From Hymenobacter siberiensis (GTDB lineage: Bacteria > Bacteroidota > Bacteroidia > Cytophagales > Hymenobacteraceae): DNA of 64,000 nt. The DNA is taken from NCBI RefSeq assembly GCF_018967865.2, contig NZ_JAHLZY020000001.1:2914001-2978000 (forward strand), given 5' to 3'. Below, in pieces: positions 1-8,052 of this stretch (position 1 is the stretch's first letter; each line of letters begins with the position of its first letter). The translations under genes were made by a program, and so were the position numbers. Under the pieces are notes generated by a model, which made no database searches, was not told where the DNA came from, and was given only the letters and a program-made list of their open reading frames with translations.

Positions 1-869
1 GCCAGGGCGTGGTCCGCATCCTGCTGGAGCCGCTGGATTTTACTGCGCCCGACAACCCCGTGGAACTGCTGCGCGGGTTCGCCCAGCACCCCGAGCCGGC
101 GGTGCTGGCCACGGTGTTCGAAACTGATACTTCGGGCCTGAAGGCGGCGGTGGGGCAGCGGGTGCTGCTTTCGGCGGCCGGCGCGCTGCGCGGCAGCCCT
201 CTGCTGGCCGGCCCGCTGGCCGGGGCCGCCCGCGCCACGCTGGCGCAGGGCCTTTCGCAGGTACTTGATATTGAAACCGATGCCGGCCCGGTGCGGGCGC
301 TGCTGGAAGTGCTGGTGCCGCCGCTGCGCCTCGTAGTGTACGGCGCGGGCAACGACGCTCAGCCGCTGGTTCACCTGGCTGCCTCGCTCGGCTGGCACAT
401 AACGGTGGTGGATGGCCGCCCCAATCTGGCCACGGCCGCCCGTTTCCCGGAGGCGGCGGAGGTTCGCATTGTGCCCGTGCGCGAGCTGGAAACGCAGGTG
501 CCCGATGCGGGTGCTTACCACGTTCTGCTCAGCCACAACTACGCCTACGATTTGGCCGCGCTGCAAACCCTGCTGCCCACGGCCGCGCCCTACATCGGCC
601 TGCTGGGGCCCCGCGCCAAAGCCGGCCGGCTGCTGGAAGAGCTGGAATTGCCTGCAGCTGAAACCGCCGATTTGCTGCAAAACCGCCTGCACAGCCCCAT
701 CGGCCTCGATTTTGGCAGCGAAACGCCCGAAGAAATAGCCCTGGCCATCGTAGCCGAAATTCAGGCCCAACGCCACCAGCGCAACGGCCGGCCGCTGCGC
801 GAGCGGGTCGGTACGGTGCATGCCCCGCTGGTACCGCTGATGGCCTCGGCGGCCGGTGCGGCTGGTTAA
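1..869 (+). CDS. XdhC/CoxI family protein (5' end outside window)
   Basis: XdhC-type proteins bind molybdenum cofactor and assist its sulfuration and insertion into xanthine dehydrogenase-like enzymes in the cytoplasm. The frame is open to the left edge (first full codon at base 3), so the N-terminus is missing. An XdhC N-terminal segment (GVVRILLEPL) is followed by a Rossmann-like C-terminal domain with VYGAGNDAQPL and VVDGRP, then LSHNYAYDL and IGLLGPRAK, all characteristic of the family. The gene ends at TAA 867-869, just before a strong hairpin. The molybdoenzyme it serves is probably upstream, outside the window. Its position beside a pyrimidine-degradation cluster fits a nucleobase-catabolism neighbourhood, but that link is inferred. 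Family assignment is confident; the partner enzyme is unknown. Confidence 0.9.
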   Translation, partial: QGVVRILLEPLDFTAPDNPVELLRGFAQHPEPAVLATVFETDTSGLKAAVGQRVLLSAAGALRGSPLLAGPLAGAARATLAQGLSQVLDIETDAGPVRALLEVLVPPLRLVVYGAGNDAQPLVHLAASLGWHITVVDGRPNLATAARFPEAAEVRIVPVRELETQVPDAGAYHVLLSHNYAYDLAALQTLLPTAAPYIGLLGPRAKAGRLLEELELPAAETADLLQNRLHSPIGLDFGSETPEEIALAIVAEIQAQRHQRNGRPLRERVGTVHAPLVPLMASAAGAAG

Positions 870-900
870 CCTCGATTACCAGCATCGCCTATTCCACTAA

Positions 901-930
901 AAAGGCCCGCGTCGATGGACGCGGGCCTTT
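901..930. terminator. Bidirectional terminator hairpin
   Basis: A perfect 13-bp stem (AAAGGCCCGCGTC / GACGCGGGCCTTT) with a GATG loop lies between the convergent xdhC-like gene (+) and TonB receptor (-). A-runs and T-runs flank both sides, so it can serve both genes. Confidence 0.85.
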
Positions 931-955
931 CTGATTTCGACTCCGATTGGGGCGC

Positions 956-3760
956 TTACTTCACGTTGAACAGCAAGCCCACGTACACCAGCCGGCCAAT
1001 TTGCGGGCCGCCGATAATCTGGATGTTCGCGTCATCGAACAGGTTCGAGCCGCCGAGCTGCAGCGTGGTGGCGAGTTTGGGCAGCGTGTAGCCCAGGTAG
1101 GCATCGGCGGTGCGGTAAGTGTGCACCTGGCCGGCGGCGAAGGGCATTTCCTGGTAGTGGCCTTCAATCCAGCGGTAGTTCACCGAGTAGGTCAGGTTTT
1201 TCAGCACGGTACCGTTGGCTCCCACGTTGAACTTGTGTTTCGGCGTGTTGAAGAACGTGCGGAAACCATTGGGCAGGTTGCTGCGGTCCAGCACATTCAG
1301 CGAGTAGTTGCCGGTCAGGTTCAGGCCACGGTTCAGGTAGTAGGTCAGGGCGAAGGTGGCCCCCTGCGTCCGTACCTCCTGGGCGAAGTTGTAGGAAGCG
1401 AAAATGATACGGGCCGACGAGGCCTTGGAATCGGTGAAACCCGACTGCAGGCCGGCATTCACCTGCTGCTCGGTGGGGCGGGTGCCGTCCACGTTGCCCA
1501 CGAATGCCGTGCCGCCGATAAAGTCGTTGTAGCGGCTGTTGAAATAGCTGGCATCAACGTACACATTCGGCAGAATTGCGCCCTTGTAGCCCACTTCCAC
1601 CGTGTTCACGCGCTCCAGGCGCAGCTTGTCGAACGATACCTGGAAGCCGGCCAGCGGCGTCACGCCCGGCGTGTACGACTGCCCCTGGGCATTGGCGAAG
1701 CCGTAGCCCTGAAAGCCATTGCCCACGTTGCCCAACAGAATGAACGAGCGTTGGTCCGACAACAGGTACTGGTCGGTTTGCGAGGGGCTGCGGAAGGCCT
1801 GCCCGTAGCTGGCCCGGAAGTTATGCTGCTTGCGCTCGCCCACCGAGTACACGGCGGCCACGCGGGGCGAAAACGAAGGGTCGAAATTCTTGAACGCATC
1901 GACCCGGCCCGCGAAGGCCAGCTTCAAGCGGTCGTCGAGCAGCGTTTGGGTGAGCTGGGCGTAGCCACCAAACTCGTGGTTCAGAATGCGCTCCCCGTTC
2001 GTATCGGCAAAGAGCAAGCCATCCGACCCCAGCCGGTACTGGCGGTAGGCCCCGCCCACAATCAGACCGGTATTGTGGCCGAGCACGAAGTTGTGCTGGG
2101 CGCTGGCATCATTCAGGTACGAGTTGAAATTTTGCTGGGCACCGTAGCCGGGGCGTTTATCATTCACCACCTGGTCGCGCAGCACCGTGTAGCGCGGGTC
2201 GGTGCTCTTGAGCTGGGTGGCATCGGCGGCCGTTTTGGCAATGGCCAGGGCTTCGACCGGGCTTTTGCCCAGGGCAGTGCGGGCCTGCGTGTACACCTGG
2301 TTGTAGGTGCCAAAATACTGCTGCGCGTAGTTCAGCGAGCTGCCTTCGGCGGTGGGCAGCGTCAGCATCCGGGCGCTAAGCTGGGTCAGCTCGTAGCTGC
2401 TGCCGGTGAAATCCTGGGTCGAGTACAGACGAATAAAGCCCTTCGAGCTCTTCAGCTCGGCCCAGTACTGGTTCGTACCCAAGCCCTTCACGCGAAATCG
2501 GCTCAGGTTTTGGTAAGTGGCAGTGCCTTCGCCGCGCTTGGCCTCCACGGTCAGCTTCAGGTTGCTGTTGAAGAGGTACGACACCGCGTCCTGCACCCGG
2601 TACGACTTCGTTTTCTGGTCGCCCGCAATCAGCTCCTGCTCCGTGAAGCCGGGCATGTACACAGTTTTGCCGTACAGCTCCGGATTCACGATGTAGCCGA
2701 CCGCCGGCTGGTTCTGGTAGGGCGTGTAGAGATTGCTGAGTTCACCGTAGCGGTTCACGGCATCATAGCCCAGGGGCGAATTCGCGGGGTTAAGCGACGT
2801 ATTATTGGCCTCGTAGTTGTTGGTAATCCAGTCGTTGGCCTGAAACACGCTACCGTTTATTTTGAAGGCCAGCTTTTCGCTCAGCTTCTTGGCGTAGCGT
2901 ACCTGCCCATCCAGTAGGTTGCGCTGGCCGCCCCGCAGGCGCAGGCTCAGGCCCTCGTATACAAACGGGTCTTTCGAATTGAAGAGCACCACGCCGCTCA
3001 GCGCGTTCGAACTGTACAGAGCCGACGCCGGACCGTGCACAATCTCAATGCTTTCCATGTCCAGCTCCGGGATGCCCACCAGGTTGCCGGGGCTCAGGTT
3101 GAGCGATGGCAGGGCCGTATCCATGTAATCCACCAGCTGAATCACGCGCTCCGATTTGGCCGTGTTGAAGCCGCGCGTGCTGATGCTGGTAAACAGCATC
3201 GAGGCCGAGCTCACATCGATACCCGCCAGGTTGCCCAGGCCCGAGAGCACCTCCGGCGTGCTGATGCGCTCTACCTGCTTGGCCGAAACCTTGTCGATGG
3301 TTACCGGGGCCCGCATGATATTTTCCTCGACCCGCGAGGCCGAAACCACCGTTTCGCTCAGCATGGTAGCACTCGGCACCATGGCCACATTTATCTGGTC
3401 TTCGGGCTTTTGCAGCAATATCGTCTGCGTTTCGTAGCCCACGTAGGCTACCACCAGTTCCACCGGCACGTTGGCAAACGAGCGGGTCAGGTCGAAATGC
3501 CCATCCTGATTGGTGCTCGTGCCAATGTACGTTCCTTTGATAAACACGGTAGCGCCGGGCAGCGGCTCGCCGGCGTTCGTAGTTATCGCCCCGCCAATGT
3601 GGCCTTCCACCGGCTCAGGCATCCGGCGTACTTTGGCAGCTTTGGTATTGGTATTGGGGTGATGTGGTAGTGGCCCGGGAGTGGGCCGAGCCAGCGCAGT
3701 AGCAGGTGCCAAGGCGGTCACCAATAATGCAGCGTATATCTTACTGATTCTGTTTATCAA
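956..3760 (-). CDS. TonB-dependent receptor with CarboxypepD_reg-like domain
   Basis: Outer-membrane, TonB-energised uptake receptor, 934 aa. It begins with a Sec signal (MINRISKIYAALLVTALAP...). A carboxypeptidase-regulatory-like domain follows at about residues 55-140 (GEPLPGATVFIKG, TSTNQDGHFDL). A plug domain spans about 150-270 (SETVVSASRVEENI, VEIVHGPASALYSSNALSGVV) and a long beta-barrel runs to the C-terminus (VYVGLLFNVK). No SusD partner is adjacent, so it resembles siderophore, vitamin or metal receptors more than SusC glycan receptors. The substrate cannot be read from the sequence. It is transcribed alone and ends at the shared hairpin at 901-930. A putative promoter lies about 60 bp upstream of the ATG. 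Length and domain order are normal and the gene looks intact. Confidence 0.92.
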   Translation of the reverse strand: MINRISKIYAALLVTALAPATALARPTPGPLPHHPNTNTKAAKVRRMPEPVEGHIGGAITTNAGEPLPGATVFIKGTYIGTSTNQDGHFDLTRSFANVPVELVVAYVGYETQTILLQKPEDQINVAMVPSATMLSETVVSASRVEENIMRAPVTIDKVSAKQVERISTPEVLSGLGNLAGIDVSSASMLFTSISTRGFNTAKSERVIQLVDYMDTALPSLNLSPGNLVGIPELDMESIEIVHGPASALYSSNALSGVVLFNSKDPFVYEGLSLRLRGGQRNLLDGQVRYAKKLSEKLAFKINGSVFQANDWITNNYEANNTSLNPANSPLGYDAVNRYGELSNLYTPYQNQPAVGYIVNPELYGKTVYMPGFTEQELIAGDQKTKSYRVQDAVSYLFNSNLKLTVEAKRGEGTATYQNLSRFRVKGLGTNQYWAELKSSKGFIRLYSTQDFTGSSYELTQLSARMLTLPTAEGSSLNYAQQYFGTYNQVYTQARTALGKSPVEALAIAKTAADATQLKSTDPRYTVLRDQVVNDKRPGYGAQQNFNSYLNDASAQHNFVLGHNTGLIVGGAYRQYRLGSDGLLFADTNGERILNHEFGGYAQLTQTLLDDRLKLAFAGRVDAFKNFDPSFSPRVAAVYSVGERKQHNFRASYGQAFRSPSQTDQYLLSDQRSFILLGNVGNGFQGYGFANAQGQSYTPGVTPLAGFQVSFDKLRLERVNTVEVGYKGAILPNVYVDASYFNSRYNDFIGGTAFVGNVDGTRPTEQQVNAGLQSGFTDSKASSARIIFASYNFAQEVRTQGATFALTYYLNRGLNLTGNYSLNVLDRSNLPNGFRTFFNTPKHKFNVGANGTVLKNLTYSVNYRWIEGHYQEMPFAAGQVHTYRTADAYLGYTLPKLATTLQLGGSNLFDDANIQIIGGPQIGRLVYVGLLFNVK

Positions 3761-3820
3761 TACTGTTTATTAGAAAAAATAAATTATGCCTGCCCCGCAG
3801 CATGCCCTTTCTATTTTCGC

Positions 3821-3856
3821 CAAAGTATAGTTATTAGCAGTTAAACAGCATCCAAA
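3821..3856 (-). promoter_or_regulatory. Putative Bacteroidota-type promoter for the TonB receptor
   Basis: Read on the minus strand, TTTG (3856-3853) is followed after 23 nt by TATACTTTG (3829-3821). This approximates the TTG / TAnnTTTG pattern of Bacteroidota primary-sigma promoters, with one extra base in the -7 box. It lies in the AT-rich gap before the receptor. Pattern-based only. Confidence 0.35.
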
Positions 3857-4140
3857 CGATGACTAACCTTTTTCGATATCCATAGCATATTTGAATACTT
3901 ACAAGCAAAAACACTTACAATCGCCTTTAAAAACAACTATTCAACCGCCCGAAGCTGTAAAATTTTGCAAATTCGTCATTTGGGCATTTATAACTAATCC
4001 CATGATATAGAATTCAAATAGCTAGCAAATCATATTAAAACGCTAAACATCAGCAAGTGCATCACTTGCTATAATGCAATTTGTATCCGCGATTTATCAC
4101 CCTCAACTACTTACTCGCAATCTCGTCATGGCAAGCTAAG
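3857..4140. other. AT-rich intergenic stretch without a recognised gene
   Basis: With the promoter segment this makes a gap of about 380 bp between the receptor start and the 3' end of the DUF6268-like pseudogene. It is much more AT-rich than its surroundings. I see no plausible ORF, tRNA or strong hairpin here. Confidence 0.6.
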
Positions 4141-5089
4141 CTACTGGTCATAAACCCGATAGCTCATCGTCAGACGCAACGTCGTTCCTTTTTCCAGGCG
4201 CGGGCTGAGCGAGGTTGGGGCCTGGCCGAGCCCGATGTAGTCGAGGGTAGCGGGCCATTGGTCATCTTTGGCATACACCTCCAGCCGCCGCGTTGCCGCA
4301 TAGGCAGCAGTGGCCCGCAGCGCCCAATGGGTACTCAAATACGCTTCGGCAAACAGCCCGTAATGCCCCTGCTGGTACTGGAAGTACTGGTCGTTGTTCA
4401 CCAGCCGGTAGGCCGTGTTGATGCCAATCAGGTTGAAGCCCACATTGACGCGGGACGTGGCGGCATAGCTGGCCGTGAAGGAGGTGGGCAAGTCGCCAAA
4501 AAGCCGCCAGCGCTGCCCCAGCCGCCAGTCGAGACCCAGCAGCAGCACGTACTGCGGCCCAAAGAACTACTGCCGGTAGCCCACCCACCGTGAGGCGATA
4601 GGCCCGGCGGGCATTGGCGCGGTAGGCGGCGCGCACCACGCCGCCCCAGGTCACGTCGGCCCCGCGCACCTCGCGCAGGTCGGAGTTGAGGGCGGGCAGC
4701 GCCAGGGCCGTGAGCTCGGTGCGGGGCGAAAGGCGCGGCCGGCAACCCAGCACCGGCGTGATGCCGTACACGTTATACACCTCAAAACCAGTATTTTTGC
4801 CACTAAAACGCAATGTTTCGAGATTGAGGCCGGCCAATACCGCGTGCGACGTATCGGCCGCCACGGCCATGGGCACAATGAGGCTGACCCGGAAAACATC
4901 GCCCCGGAACGTGTCTCCATTGCCGCTGGCCAGCTTCAGGGGCAGTACCTCATAGCTCAGGCCAATGCTCTCGGCGTAGCCCTGCGCCCGGCCGAGGACC
5001 GGAATAAGCAGGCAGGCACTGAGCAGCAGGACCAGCAGCCGCCGGACAGTAGTAGTAGTAGTGCAGACACGGAGTAATCTGGGTAGAAT
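4141..5089 (-). pseudogene. Broken DUF6268-like outer-membrane beta-barrel protein
   Basis: Joining two frames gives one outer-membrane protein. The N-terminal part has a hydrophobic signal (LLVLLLSACLLIPVLGRAQG) and then GLSYEVLPLKLASG, TLRFSGKNTGFEVYNVYG and LNSDLREVRGADVTWGG. The C-terminal part has FFGPQYVLLLGLDWRLGQ, RWRLFGDLPTSFTASYA and TTLRLTMSYRV. Two lesions separate them. One is an apparent 4-bp tandem duplication at 4581-4588 (GTGG repeated on the minus strand) that shifts the frame. The other is an in-frame TAG at 4569-4567 where a Gln codon would be expected. No ATG, GTG or TTG start is visible at the 5' end of the open frame (to 5089), so the start is also unclear. DUF6268 is a family of uncharacterised Bacteroidota outer-membrane barrels; this assignment is from memory of the family pattern. 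Confidence 0.75.
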
Positions 5090-5131
5090 TCAGCGACAAA
5101 TAAAAGCGCAATTATCCAATAGCCAGCGCTC

Positions 5132-5139
5132 TACTTTTG
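5132..5139 (+). promoter_or_regulatory. TAnnTTTG -7 element upstream of the purU remnant
   Basis: TACTTTTG matches the Bacteroidota -7 consensus exactly and lies 47 bp upstream of the ATG at 5186. No clear TTTG box is seen at the expected -33 spacing. The promoter seems to have outlived the gene it served. Confidence 0.45.
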
Positions 5140-5185
5140 CAGCCTGGCTTTTTGCCAGCCCAACCGACTATTCACGCTTTCCAGC

Positions 5186-5958
5186 ATGGCGCATCTGCTA
5201 CTCATTCATTGCCCCGACAAGCCGGGCCTGTTTATAACGTCACAGGCGTGCCGTTCAAGCACGGCCTCAACATTATCCGCAACGGCGAATTTGTGGAGCG
5301 CGACGGCAACCACTTTTCATGTGTACCGAGGTAGCCGGCGCGTTCGACCCGGAGGCACTCCAGGTCGATTTGCGCGCGGCGCTCCCGTCTTCGGCCGTAA
5401 TCCGCCTCACCACCAACCAGCCCAAAAACATTGTGCTAGCTGAATGTCCGCGTGCTGTCCGTTATCAGCAACTACGAGGTGCTCGGCGACCTCACCCGCA
5501 AGTTCAATATCCCTTTCCACTACCTGCCCCACGCCGACCGCTCCCGCGAAGCGCACGAGGCCGAAGCACTGGCCGTACTGGCCCAATACCAGCCCGATTT
5601 TGTGTTGCTGGCCAAGTATATGCGCATCCTGACTTCCAATTTTATGCCGCACTACTCCAACCGGCTTATCAACATTCACCACTCCTTTCTGCCGGCCTTT
5701 GTGGGGGCCAGCCCCTACGCGCAGGCCTACGCCCGGGGCGTGAAAATTATCGGGGCCACCGCCCATTTCGTCAACGAGCAGCTCGACCAAAGCCCCATCA
5801 TCGCCCAGAACGTCATTCCCATCGACCACACCCAGAGTGCCCACGAAATGGCCCAGGCCGGCCGCGACGTGGAGAAAATCGTGCTGGCCCGCTCCCTCAG
5901 AATGGTATTCGACGAGCAGGTATTTGTGCACGGCAACAAAACCGTGATTTTCGACTGA
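5186..5958 (+). pseudogene. purU: Formyltetrahydrofolate deformylase remnant
   Basis: PurU hydrolyses 10-formyl-THF to formate and THF, feeding one-carbon and purine balance. The pieces read in order across three frames: LLLIHCPDKPGL (ACT domain, from ATG 5186), VYNVTGVPFKHGLNIIRNGE, then MCTEVAGAFDPEALQ to TNQPKNIVL, then LNVRVLSVISNYEVLGDL to the end. Lesions are a 1-base deletion at about 5230, a 1-base deletion in a T-run at 5314-5317, and a deletion at about 5436-5441. The last removes roughly 20 residues, including the segment corresponding to TKEAHCLGDLL of E. coli PurU, and changes frame. The C-terminal formyltransferase domain from 5452 is otherwise intact (NIHHSFLPAF, KIIGATAHFVN, AGRDVEKIVLAR). 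Because of the internal deletion, re-initiated translation would be unlikely to give a normal enzyme. Confidence 0.88.
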
Positions 5959-5993
5959 AACCGGTAGCCGGCCCACAGCGCAGGTACTACACC

Positions 5994-6029
5994 AAACCGG
6001 GCTGCCCACTTTCGTGAGCAGCCCGGTTT
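5994..6029. terminator. Terminator between purU remnant and lipoprotein gene
   Basis: A 12-bp perfect stem (AAACCGGGCTGC / GCAGCCCGGTTT) with a 12-nt loop is followed by TTTATT on the plus side. It lies between convergent transcription units and can act in both directions. Confidence 0.8.
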
Positions 6030-6055
6030 CTTTATTCCGAATGCCTGACGCAGCG

Positions 6056-6364
6056 TTATTCGCCCCGGCTACGGCCACCGCCGCCATGGTTACCGCCGCC
6101 ATTGCCACCACCCCGGTTACCGCCGCCGTAGCTGCCGCCCCGACGGCCACCATCGTAATGGTAGCTGCCCCGGCCCGACCGGTAGTAAGGCTGGCGATAC
6201 ACCGGCCGCACCACCACCGGACGGGGAGCGTAGTACGGGCGGCCATAGCCGTAGTAGGCCGGGCCGGAAGGATAATAATCGTAGCCGGTACCAACCGAAG
6301 CCACGCAGCCACCCAACATGAGCAAACTTATACTGAGTGCGAAAATGATGGATTTAGCTTTCAT
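6056..6364 (-). CDS. Small Gly/Tyr-rich lipoprotein
   Basis: 102-aa predicted lipoprotein. I chose the ATG at 6364 because it gives a compact type II signal (MKAKSIIFALSISLLMLGGC) with lipobox LGGC at about residue 20. An upstream frame extension adds only a basic stretch of no clear meaning. The mature part has Tyr/Pro-rich repeats (YYGYGRPYYAPRP, VYRQPYYRSGRG) and ends in a Gly/Asn/Arg-rich tail with NRGGGNGGGNHGGGG. Such low-complexity lipoproteins are common in Bacteroidota envelopes but have no assigned function. It is monocistronic and bounded by hairpins at 5994-6029 and 6475-6500. Probably surface or periplasm facing and disordered; no enzymatic motif is seen. Confidence 0.7.
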   Translation of the reverse strand: MKAKSIIFALSISLLMLGGCVASVGTGYDYYPSGPAYYGYGRPYYAPRPVVVRPVYRQPYYRSGRGSYHYDGGRRGGSYGGGNRGGGNGGGNHGGGGRSRGE

Positions 6365-6474
6365 GGTATAGATACGTGCCGAAGCACGGCGATTGACGGT
6401 TAAACGATAAAAACGTATATGCAAAATGCAGGCCATGCTGACAGCCGTCGAGCCTGCTTATTAATAACGCAAAC

Positions 6475-6500
6475 AGCCGTCAATTAGTTAATTGACGGCT
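6475..6500 (-). terminator. Terminator downstream of preA
   Basis: Perfect 12-bp stem AGCCGTCAATTA / TAATTGACGGCT with a 2-nt centre, 22 bp beyond the preA stop codon. It closes the pyrimidine-degradation cluster on its 3' side. Confidence 0.7.
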
Positions 6501-6521
6501 GCTAACATGCTGTATAATTGC

Positions 6522-7913
6522 TTACTCAGCTTCCGCTGGCAATACCGTTTCGCCCGAATACAGGCGGGCTTTGCCGGGCAGCGTTTTGTGGCGCTCCTTG
6601 CCCAGGGCGGCGCTGGGCTCGGGCACCCAGTGGTGGCGGCCGCCGGCCTTTTCGTCCTCAAACACGGTGGGCGCGGTGCCGGCGGCGGTGCGCTCCTTCC
6701 AGGTGAGGTGCTGGGTGCCATCGTCGGTGCGCTCCATGGTAATGCACTGCTCAACGGGGCACACCAGCGAGCACAGGTTGCAGCCCACGCAGTTTTCCTC
6801 GATGATTTCGGGTACGCGGGTACCCGCATTGAGCTTAATAGCCTGATGGGCACCGTCTTCGCAGGCCGTGTAGCACAGCTGGCAGCCAATGCACTTATCC
6901 TCGTTGATGTTGGCCGTCACCTTGTACTTCATGTTCAGGTCTTCCCAGTGCAGCACGTTAGGCAGGGCCTTGCCCACCATATCGTAAATGGTATTGAAGC
7001 CCTTCTCCACCATGTACTGCTCCAGCCCCGAGGTCATTTCCCGAATGATGCCGAAGCCGTAGTGCATGGCCGCCGTGCATACCTGCACGCTGCTGGCGCC
7101 CAGCAGGATATGCTCTACCGCATCGCGCCAGGTTTCGATGCCGCCAATGCCCGAAATGGGCAGCTTGATATCGGGGTGCTGGGCGCAGTTTTTCACCATG
7201 TTCAGGGCAATGGGCTTCACGGCCGGGCCGCAGTAGCCGCCGTTGCTGCCCTTGCCGTCCACAATCGGGTACGGAGCAAACTGGTCAAGGTCAACGCCCA
7301 CAATGCTCTGAATGGTGTTGATGAGCGAAATGGCATCGGCCCCGCCGCGCCGGGCGGCCATGGCCGGCTCGGTGATGTCGGAGATATTTGGGGTGAGCTT
7401 CACGATGACGGGCTTAGTGGCCACTTCCATCACCCACTCCACAATCATCTGCAGAATCTTGGGCTCCTGCCCTACTGCCGAGCCCATGCCGCGCTCGCAC
7501 ATGCCGTGCGGGCAGCCAAAGTTCAGCTCGAAGCCGTCGGCGCCCGCGTCCTGGCTCTGGCGCACGATGTCGTGCCACTCCTGCCGCGTCTGCACCATGA
7601 GCGAGGCGATGACGGCGTGGTTGGGGAAGCGCTTTTTCACTTCCTCAATCTCGCGCAGGTTGTGCGAAAGCGGCCGGTCCGAAATCAGCTCGATGTTATT
7701 GAAGCCGATGAGGCGCTTGTCGCGGTAGTTCAGCCCGCCGTAGCGGCTCGAAACGTTCACGACGGGCACACCCAGCGTTTTCCAAACCGCACCGCCCCAG
7801 CCGGCATCAAACGCCTTCATGATTTGGTAGCCGGAATTGGTAGGCGGGGCCGAAGCCAGCCAGAAAGGATTCGGCGATTTAATGCCGGCGAAGTTTATGG
7901 AGAGGTCAGGCAT
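6522..7913 (-). CDS. preA: NAD-dependent dihydropyrimidine dehydrogenase, subunit PreA
   Basis: Catalytic FMN/Fe-S subunit that reduces uracil or thymine to the 5,6-dihydro form, working with PreT. 463 aa; E. coli PreA is about 411. It has a TIM-barrel dihydroorotate-dehydrogenase-like domain (NPFWLASAPPTNSGYQI, ELNFGCPHGMCERGMG, KLTPNISDITEPA, SGIGGIETWRDA). A C-terminal ferredoxin module follows, with two Cys clusters (CIGCQLCYTAC and CVGCNLCSLVCP) for [4Fe-4S] centres. The loop that carries the catalytic Cys in mammalian DPD reads GSAVGQ here; as far as I recall bacterial PreA proteins share this. A roughly 60-residue tail extends beyond the ferredoxin domain. It is last in the minus-strand series, 139 bp after preT, with a long inverted repeat between them. 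Confidence 0.93.
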   Translation of the reverse strand: MPDLSINFAGIKSPNPFWLASAPPTNSGYQIMKAFDAGWGGAVWKTLGVPVVNVSSRYGGLNYRDKRLIGFNNIELISDRPLSHNLREIEEVKKRFPNHAVIASLMVQTRQEWHDIVRQSQDAGADGFELNFGCPHGMCERGMGSAVGQEPKILQMIVEWVMEVATKPVIVKLTPNISDITEPAMAARRGGADAISLINTIQSIVGVDLDQFAPYPIVDGKGSNGGYCGPAVKPIALNMVKNCAQHPDIKLPISGIGGIETWRDAVEHILLGASSVQVCTAAMHYGFGIIREMTSGLEQYMVEKGFNTIYDMVGKALPNVLHWEDLNMKYKVTANINEDKCIGCQLCYTACEDGAHQAIKLNAGTRVPEIIEENCVGCNLCSLVCPVEQCITMERTDDGTQHLTWKERTAAGTAPTVFEDEKAGGRHHWVPEPSAALGKERHKTLPGKARLYSGETVLPAEAE

Positions 7914-7934
7914 GGATTGAATAGGCTAATAGAA

Positions 7935-8030
7935 CGTCATGCCGAGCGCAGCCGAGGCCTCTCGCGTGCTTCGTTGCAAGGACTTGATTACTGCTGCACG
8001 CGAGAGGCCTCGGCTGCGCTCGGCATGACG
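7935..8030. repeat. Family B inverted repeat (35-bp arms)
   Basis: Arms 7935-7969 and 7996-8030 are perfect 35-bp inverted copies beginning CGTCATGCCGAGCGCAGC, separated by 26 nt. The element lies between preT and preA and could form a very stable RNA hairpin that tunes downstream expression. Related copies recur through the window. Confidence 0.9.
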
Positions 8031-8052
8031 CCCTTTTATGTTCGAAGAAAAA

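Noticed and set aside
947..2917. Long open frame antisense to the TonB receptor
   Set aside because: The receptor on the other strand has a full domain series; the antisense product is low-complexity V/G/A/Q/R-rich text with no family features, typical of high-GC shadow frames. The same applies to long antisense frames over preA, mmsA, the aminotransferase, the glucosidase, both RND genes and the tldD genes.
5048..5061. AGT trinucleotide run at the 5' end of the DUF6268-like remnant as a phase-variation tract
   Set aside because: A three-base unit would not change the frame, and the gene is already broken by other lesions.
7490..7560. Missing catalytic Cys of PreA compared with mammalian DPD (GSAVGQ)
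   Set aside because: Bacterial PreA proteins, as I recall them, also lack that Cys in this loop, so it is probably a lineage feature and not a defect.
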